Source: a virus. From it: a DNA stretch of 33,643 bases. The position numbers and the translations under genes are program-made. Under the pieces are notes generated by a model. That model did not search any database. It was given only the letters and a program-made list of their open reading frames with translations, and was not told where the DNA came from. Shown piece by piece: positions 29,954 through 33,643 of the stretch (the first letter of the stretch is position 1; each line of letters starts with the position of its first letter). The DNA lies in IMG/VR virus record IMGVR_UViG_3300036885_000082, positions 1 to 33,643 of that record; one strand, written 5' to 3'.

Positions 29954-30632
29954 TGTTATTCTCTCTATTTAACCAGTTTTGTAATGTTAAATTCGCACTA
30001 ATATATTTTTTTAATAAATCTTTGAAGTTGTGCATTGAAAGAAGCACCTTTTGAACTATTTCTATGGAGTTACCCATCAGAACTTTTTCGCATTGTTCAA
30101 AAGTGAGTGGTTCTTTTAGTCTATCCACATTCGGTGCATTTTTAGAAATCCATTCCTGCAATGGATGTTCCCCCCCAATACCCCCATTCTTAATAAGGAC
30201 TTTATCTATATCCTTTTCTTTATCTTTATCTTGTACCCTATTTCGTTTCTTAATTACCCTAAAATTACCCTTATTTTCATCGTTTATTAAAATGTTGAAA
30301 TTTTCATCTATAAGTCCATAACCTTTAAGAATTTCGATAATCGGTCTATGAGGATAACACTCATAATTCAATTTATTATATTGAAATGTTATGAATTTAG
30401 AAATGAACCATTTATCATTTATAGGGAAAATTCTACTATCCAAAATCTTCAATGCTTCTTCTTTGGGATATTCAAAACCAGTATAAAATGTTGCGAGTTC
30501 TAAATCTACCTCCCATAGTCCGGCATTGTCACACCGATCAAGAATATAAACCCATAGTAATTTATATGCAGGATTAAGTTTCCTGAACCAAGCATCTTCC
30601 CATTTGCGGGACTCAGTGAATCTTTTTGGCAT
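29835..30632 (-). CDS. Phage replication organiser-like protein
   Basis: A 265-residue protein. The N-terminal domain has 'WEDAWFRKLNPAYKLLWVYI', then 'LDRCDNAGLWEVDLELATFY', the winged-helix signature of phage replication initiator/DnaD-like proteins ('W...L....K.LW.Yl.d.cd.aGi..vd'). The linker is basic and Asp/Lys-rich. The C-terminal part ('FEQCEKVLMGNSIEIVQKVL', then 'NFKDLLKKYISANLTLQNWL') resembles the domain that contacts helicase loader or DNA. It probably opens or marks the phage origin. It overlaps the HNH gene by 20 nt. Confidence 0.7.
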   Translation of the reverse strand: MPKRFTESRKWEDAWFRKLNPAYKLLWVYILDRCDNAGLWEVDLELATFYTGFEYPKEEALKILDSRIFPINDKWFISKFITFQYNKLNYECYPHRPIIEILKGYGLIDENFNILINDENKGNFRVIKKRNRVQDKDKEKDIDKVLIKNGGIGGEHPLQEWISKNAPNVDRLKEPLTFEQCEKVLMGNSIEIVQKVLLSMHNFKDLLKKYISANLTLQNWLNRENNNGTNKQFSKKQPKGSITEDEYREQINSLYSEGGENTGFR

Positions 30633-31089
30633 TTTTTGCTCTCATTTTTTTCTTATTATAGTTCCAAAATTCTTTGTCCATATATTGCATTACCTTATTG
30701 CTTTTAAGCCCAAAGTTTATAATGGAAGCCATCACTTCGGAGGGATAAGATATTTTCAAACCACAAAACCCTTCCATAATTCTGATAATATCGTCTGAAA
30801 AGAATTGTGTTTTTAATACGTCATTTAACTTTTGTAAAAAATTATTCATCTGTTCGGTTTCTCCTTCATGGCATCTTTCGCAAAGAGTGACTAATAATTC
30901 ATTTGAATATTCCCACGGTTCAGTATTCGATATGTATCTTCGATGATGGATGTGCAAGGTGCTGCTGGTGTCCAGACAAATTTGGCACATAAATTCATCT
31001 CTTTGCAGAACCTCTAATCTCTTCTTTTGCCAACGAGGGTCTTTAAACTTTTCATAATATTTTGTTTGTGCGGGTGTGTATTTAGCCAT
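30613..31089 (-). CDS. HNH endonuclease
   Basis: I use the ATG at 31089 (GGGAG seven nt upstream, TAATG overlap), giving 158 residues; an upstream in-frame ATG at 31119 is less likely. Residues 15-75 contain 'FKDPRWQKKRLEVLQRDEFM', C35xxC38, 'LHIHHRRYI' (H48/H49), 'NTEPWEYSNELLVTLCERCH' (N63; C70, C73, H74), a complete HNH motif with zinc cysteines. It may be a nicking or homing-type nuclease, or act in recombination. The rest is helical and without known motif. Confidence 0.9.
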   Translation of the reverse strand: MAKYTPAQTKYYEKFKDPRWQKKRLEVLQRDEFMCQICLDTSSTLHIHHRRYISNTEPWEYSNELLVTLCERCHEGETEQMNNFLQKLNDVLKTQFFSDDIIRIMEGFCGLKISYPSEVMASIINFGLKSNKVMQYMDKEFWNYNKKKMRAKNAKKIH

Positions 31090-31478
31090 TACAATACTCC
31101 CTGAGCCGTCACATTCCAATAAGCAGTTTTTTTATGAGTAACAGGGTCGATAGCTTCCTTGTTAAGTTTTATTCTCCCCATGCTCATTAAGCGTCCTCTG
31201 CGGTCTGGAATTAAGTGACGGGGTATTTTTGTATATTCGCTAATCATTCGATCGTTAGCGACTCCCATTATGCTTAAGGCTTGAATTACGATCATAATTT
31301 GTGACTTCCTCGTGTTAGCAGGGAACTCGTCATTTGACTGAGCCGATAGGTGACAAAATTTAGGTCTGCTAACCTGATCTGGCGTTGCTATTGTGAGCGG
31401 GTCGAATAACGGTGTTCCGGCAGTCTCTCCACGTTGCTCTATGAGCTCTGCGAGTTCTGGATTATATTTTATATTCAC
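31089..31478 (-). CDS. Winged-helix-like early protein
   Basis: A 129-residue protein that starts at GTG with GGAGG four nt upstream. The core 'TRKSQIMIVIQALSIMGVAN' and 'DRMISEYTKIPRHLIPDRRG' then 'RLMSMGRIKLNKEAIDPVTH' looks like a winged helix: helices, then an R-R-G-R-L turn and a wing, ending in 'KKTAYWNVTAQGVL'. It may bind DNA in regulation or replication. It follows a compact hairpin (31498-31516). Family uncertain. Confidence 0.6.
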   Translation of the reverse strand: MNIKYNPELAELIEQRGETAGTPLFDPLTIATPDQVSRPKFCHLSAQSNDEFPANTRKSQIMIVIQALSIMGVANDRMISEYTKIPRHLIPDRRGRLMSMGRIKLNKEAIDPVTHKKTAYWNVTAQGVL

Positions 31479-31497
31479 ATTGCCTCCTTATAAATAC

Positions 31498-31516
31498 GGC
31501 GACTCTCAGAGTCGCC
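31498..31516 (-). repeat. 9-bp intercistronic hairpin
   Basis: GGCGACTCT - C - AGAGTCGCC is a near-perfect palindrome between two early genes. Downstream of it on the minus strand there is GTATTTATAAGGAGG, which lacks a T-run, so it is more likely an attenuator or RNA-processing site than a terminator. Confidence 0.6.
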
Positions 31517-31518
31517 AC

Positions 31519-31971
31519 TTAATTAAAAATTAATTTTTTATTAAAATTTTCCTGTACCGTACCACCGTTCAATACTTCCTGTACCGTACCACCGTTCAAT
31601 ACTCCGACGACTCGGCATTGCTTCATTAAAGAAATTTGACAACCCGAAACAATGTACGCTCCGTCAATCAGTATTTTTCTATCCTCAATAATAATTATGC
31701 CTTTGAGAATGGATTTTAATTTTCTGATTACTTTGGCTTCCAATTCTTCGTCAAACCATTTCGGCGTGGAAGATTCATCTACTTCTAATTTGTAACACTC
31801 GATCTTAGCAAGATCGTTATGATCTTCGGGGGAAAACTCTACCCTTATAAAATGATTCATACCATTATCCTTTAACTGATACAGTTCGATCAAGTCCTCG
31901 TGTGCATCTGTTAGCGGATTACAGAAAAGTTCCCCCTGTCTCGTTACTATTGCTGATAAGAAATTACACAT
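31519..31971 (-). CDS. Early phage protein with C-terminal 9-residue repeats
   Basis: A 150-residue protein with AGGAG eight nt before its ATG. The N-terminus 'MCNFLSAIVTRQGELFCNPL' and 'TDAHEDLIELYQL' with later 'FIRVEFSPEDHNDLAKIECY' and 'VDESSTPKWFDEELEAKVIR' matches a recurrent phage family ('MC.F.SAIv.r.Gdl......tDsHEdLi', 'FvRVEf.P', 'VDE...P.Wf'). Its members end in short tandem repeats, here VLNGGTVQE twice, as in a small beta-solenoid. Function of the family is unknown. The N-terminal part is reminiscent of pentapeptide-like caps. Confidence 0.7.
   Translation of the reverse strand: MCNFLSAIVTRQGELFCNPLTDAHEDLIELYQLKDNGMNHFIRVEFSPEDHNDLAKIECYKLEVDESSTPKWFDEELEAKVIRKLKSILKGIIIIEDRKILIDGAYIVSGCQISLMKQCRVVGVLNGGTVQEVLNGGTVQENFNKKLIFN
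31551..31604 (-). repeat. 27-bp tandem repeat (two copies) in coding sequence
   Basis: Two adjacent copies (31551-31577 and 31578-31604) that differ only at the last base. They encode the 9-residue unit VLNGGTVQE. Near identity at DNA level indicates a recent duplication. Confidence 0.9.
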
Positions 31972-31988
31972 TAGCCAAACTCCTTTAA

Positions 31989-33134
31989 TTATTTAATTAT
32001 GTTTTTTATTTTAGGAACATGCTTATCTAAGCCGATTGCCTTTAATCGTTTCATGTAAAAATCATAATACCAGTGTCTCTTAATGTCGTCTTTGACGTCT
32101 GATATTAAAGCCTCGCATGAATTATGATCTCTCTCAAACGTTTCCGTTTTCAGAGCCTCAATAACCATTCTCAAAACGTCTGGCTTAGGTTTTTCTTCGG
32201 TAGGCTTAACGGGTTCTTTTTTTGTCGAGTCTTTTGTCGCTGGCTTTTTTCCCTCTGGCGCCGTTATCATTTTATTCTGCAGTTCTTTTTTCTTATCAGA
32301 GAATAAGGCTGTAAAACGCTTATACTGTTCGGGGTCTGTATGCACGATTTCATTATATAATATTCTCATATCATTAAGAGAGGTCATGGAAGCTATTTTT
32401 TTCTCAAGGGCTTCATCGTTCATTCCTTTTTGAGCTGTCTGAGGTTCTGGAGCTGGTTTTTTATCAGGTGACTTAATTCCGGTCTTATCCTTAAGGCTTT
32501 GAAGTGTTATAGCAGGTTTATTCGGGCTGTCAGCGGCGACGCTTGTCTCATCATAAAAAGGCATTGAATCAATATGCCTCCATTGGAACTCACCTTTTTT
32601 CTCACGTCCCTGCTTGTCTCTCCAAACTTTAACACCAAATTTCATAACCCAATTTTGAGACCAGCGAGGCTGCCAGCATTCCTTACCAATTCCTAAGTCT
32701 TTACAGTTTCTAACGAGTGAGTCTGACTTCGCTCCCTCATAACAAGTAGCCGGTGACATTTTAGAGTTATTATCATGGAACTGCATCTCACCGATTGCTC
32801 TGCTTATGAAGTGACCACGTATGTATAAACTACCGTCGAACATGTAAGTATTATTATTCTCAGTGACTCGGTTCTCTATTAAAGCCCATTGACCTATCCC
32901 GACTGATCTGTTAAGTCTCTCACGTACAAAAATATGAGGCATGTATATTAAGCCGTCAGGTCTGATGTTAACTTCGTCCTCTGAAACAGGAGCTAATAAG
33001 ATCGTTGTCTCCTCTGATGTTAACACGAGCGTACTTGCGTTCTGATACTGCTCGATCATCATTCGAGCCAAAGGCAGTTCGACTATTTCGCCGCTTTTTT
33101 TAATGATCGCTACTTCGCTGTTTTCAGTTTCCAT
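31989..33134 (-). CDS. Mgm101/Rad52-type ssDNA-annealing protein
   Basis: A 381-residue protein whose ATG overlaps the upstream stop (TAATG). Residues ~46-187 match the Mgm101 core: 'LLAPVSEDEVNIRPDGLIYM' (yeast Mgm101 has MAPV.EDDVEIKPDG..YLP), 'RLNRSVGIGQWALIE', 'MSPATCYEGAKSDSLVRNCK' and 'DLGIGKECWQPRW' (Mgm101: [24 protein letters not shown]). These mediate single-strand annealing. A Pro/Lys-rich linker (~200-330) and a short helical C-terminal domain follow. It probably serves as the phage recombinase with SSB. No exonuclease partner is seen in the window. Confidence 0.85.
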   Translation of the reverse strand: METENSEVAIIKKSGEIVELPLARMMIEQYQNASTLVLTSEETTILLAPVSEDEVNIRPDGLIYMPHIFVRERLNRSVGIGQWALIENRVTENNNTYMFDGSLYIRGHFISRAIGEMQFHDNNSKMSPATCYEGAKSDSLVRNCKDLGIGKECWQPRWSQNWVMKFGVKVWRDKQGREKKGEFQWRHIDSMPFYDETSVAADSPNKPAITLQSLKDKTGIKSPDKKPAPEPQTAQKGMNDEALEKKIASMTSLNDMRILYNEIVHTDPEQYKRFTALFSDKKKELQNKMITAPEGKKPATKDSTKKEPVKPTEEKPKPDVLRMVIEALKTETFERDHNSCEALISDVKDDIKRHWYYDFYMKRLKAIGLDKHVPKIKNIIK

Positions 33135-33643
33135 TATTCACCGTCCTTTATGTCTGATTTTGTTAAGCGGTCTATTGCGTCTATATATTCCCCATATTCT
33201 GCGATCTGCTTATCTGAATAATTTTCTTTCTTTCCAATAGTTTTGAATGACTTGAGCCATTTATCAATGGGGTAATTATGGCAGCCAATAGATAGGGTTC
33301 TCTTGCCTGTATAGGTGAGGGGATGTTGACTGCCGACTATATAAATACATTTGATTAGTTTTATGTCGTAACCGATTAAAGCTCCGTAACCGATTGAAGC
33401 TTCGCGACCGATTGAAGCTCCGTCACCGATTGAAGCTTCGCGACCGATTAAAGCTCCGTCACCGATTGAAGCTCTGTCACCGATTGAAGCTCTGTCACCG
33501 ATTGAAGCTCCGTCACCGATTGAAGCTCCGTCACCGATTGAAGCTCCGCGACCGATTGAAGCTCTGTCACCGATTAAAGCTCTGTCACCGATTGAAGCTC
33601 CGTCACCGATTAAAGCTTCGCGACCGATTGAAGCTCTGTCACC
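33134..33643 (-). CDS. Hexapeptide-repeat (left-handed beta-helix) protein, N-terminus outside window
   Basis: The frame is open to the right edge; 169 C-terminal codons are visible. At least 15 hexapeptides of the form I-G-[DR]-[GRE]-A-[SL] form five or more turns of a left-handed beta-helix. A C-terminal cap follows: 'YIVGSQHPLTYTGKRTLSIG', 'CHNYPIDKWLKSFKTIG', 'KKENYSDKQIAEYGEYI'. This cap recurs in phage and Bacteroidota hexapeptide proteins of unknown function ('...IGc.....wl.....IGk.e.Y...qi.eY..yi'). Stop overlaps the Mgm101-like ATG. It lacks visible acyltransferase loops, so the usual sugar-acyltransferase role is doubtful. Confidence 0.8.
   Translation of the reverse strand, partial: GDRASIGREALIGDGASIGDRALIGDRASIGRGASIGDGASIGDGASIGDRASIGDRASIGDGALIGREASIGDGASIGREASIGYGALIGYDIKLIKCIYIVGSQHPLTYTGKRTLSIGCHNYPIDKWLKSFKTIGKKENYSDKQIAEYGEYIDAIDRLTKSDIKDGE
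33371..33640 (-). repeat. 18-bp tandem repeat array, 15 units visible, coding
   Basis: ACCGAT recurs every 18 nt from 33371 to 33623 (plus strand) and the array continues past the edge. Units differ at a few fixed positions (tga/taa, tcc/tct/ttc, gtc/gcg/gta), i.e. Ser/Leu, Gly/Arg/Glu and Asp/Arg/Tyr exchanges. It encodes the hexapeptide repeats, so it is not a CRISPR or an origin iteron array. Confidence 0.95.

Noticed and set aside
31090-31119. Upstream start of the HNH gene at 31119
   Set aside because: The ATG at 31089 overlaps the previous stop as TAATG and has GGGAG at correct spacing; the extension lies within the upstream gene.
12815-33025. GTTAAC (palindromic relative of the octamer core) as part of the enriched motif
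   Set aside because: I count only about 8-10 copies, roughly what base composition predicts, so enrichment seems specific to GTTAGC.
33371-33640. Regular ~18-bp repeats as a CRISPR array or origin iterons
   Set aside because: The repeats are contiguous without spacers and keep one open minus-strand frame that encodes I-G-x-x-A-x hexapeptides; variation follows codon positions.

Overview
The window is a section of the genome of a tailed double-stranded DNA phage or prophage, most likely a long-tailed siphovirus. It has a terminase, an SPP1-type portal, a Gp13-like capsid protein, a DUF4355-type scaffold, a tape measure protein and a tail chaperone with a frameshift, but no contractile sheath. 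Every credible gene is on the minus strand, so transcription runs from high to low coordinates. Genes are packed with many ATGA and TAATG overlaps. Shine-Dalgarno sequences are strong (AGGAG, AAGGAGG) and start codons are often TTG or GTG. Two promoters are classical TTGACA-17-TAT(A/T)(T/A)T. The proteins resemble those of phages and bacteria of the FCB group, including a 'GNGSGSSW' beta-helix with a choice-of-anchor-like end. The strong SDs and sigma70-type promoters argue against a typical Bacteroidota host, so an Ignavibacteria/Chlorobi-like host is a tentative inference.

In transcription order, the right end (33.6-27.1 kb) is the early/replication region. It holds a hexapeptide-repeat (left-handed beta-helix) protein, an Mgm101/Rad52-type annealing protein, a small repeat protein, a winged-helix-like protein, an HNH nuclease, a replication-organiser-like protein, SSB, an HNH/NinG-like protein and several small unknowns. 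It ends in a strong terminator. A short promoter-terminator unit follows (27.08-26.22 kb) with a DnaJ-type zinc-finger protein and a DUF488 protein. Next come a degenerate tRNA-like element, another terminator, and a methyltransferase/Mom-like fusion followed by a ParB-like protein, which is a likely DNA-modification pair.

From 23.7 to 16.9 kb lie TerS, TerL, a small unknown, the portal, a MuF-type head protein, a lipoprotein, a DUF1599/MazG-like protein and a zinc-ribbon metallophosphoesterase. A second self-contained cassette follows (16.75-14.83 kb). Its promoter is nearly the same as the one at 27.05 kb. It contains a DUF7192-like protein that appears to start at ATT, two small unknowns and a small HTH protein, and it ends in a perfect terminator.

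After a 0.4-kb spacer with several inverted repeats comes the virion and lysis block. It runs scaffold, major capsid protein (followed by a terminator), two signal-peptide proteins including a beta-helix protein, a probable head fibre, a subtilase-like/FN3 protein, head-tail connectors, a lysis cassette (lytic transglycosylase, a 29-residue membrane peptide, a holin-like protein and a TM/coiled-coil protein), tail completion proteins, major tail protein, G/GT chaperones, tape measure, tail hub, a minor tail protein, and a tail-fibre-like protein with a signal peptide cut by the left edge. No integrase, repressor, DNA polymerase, helicase, rRNA or CRISPR array was seen.
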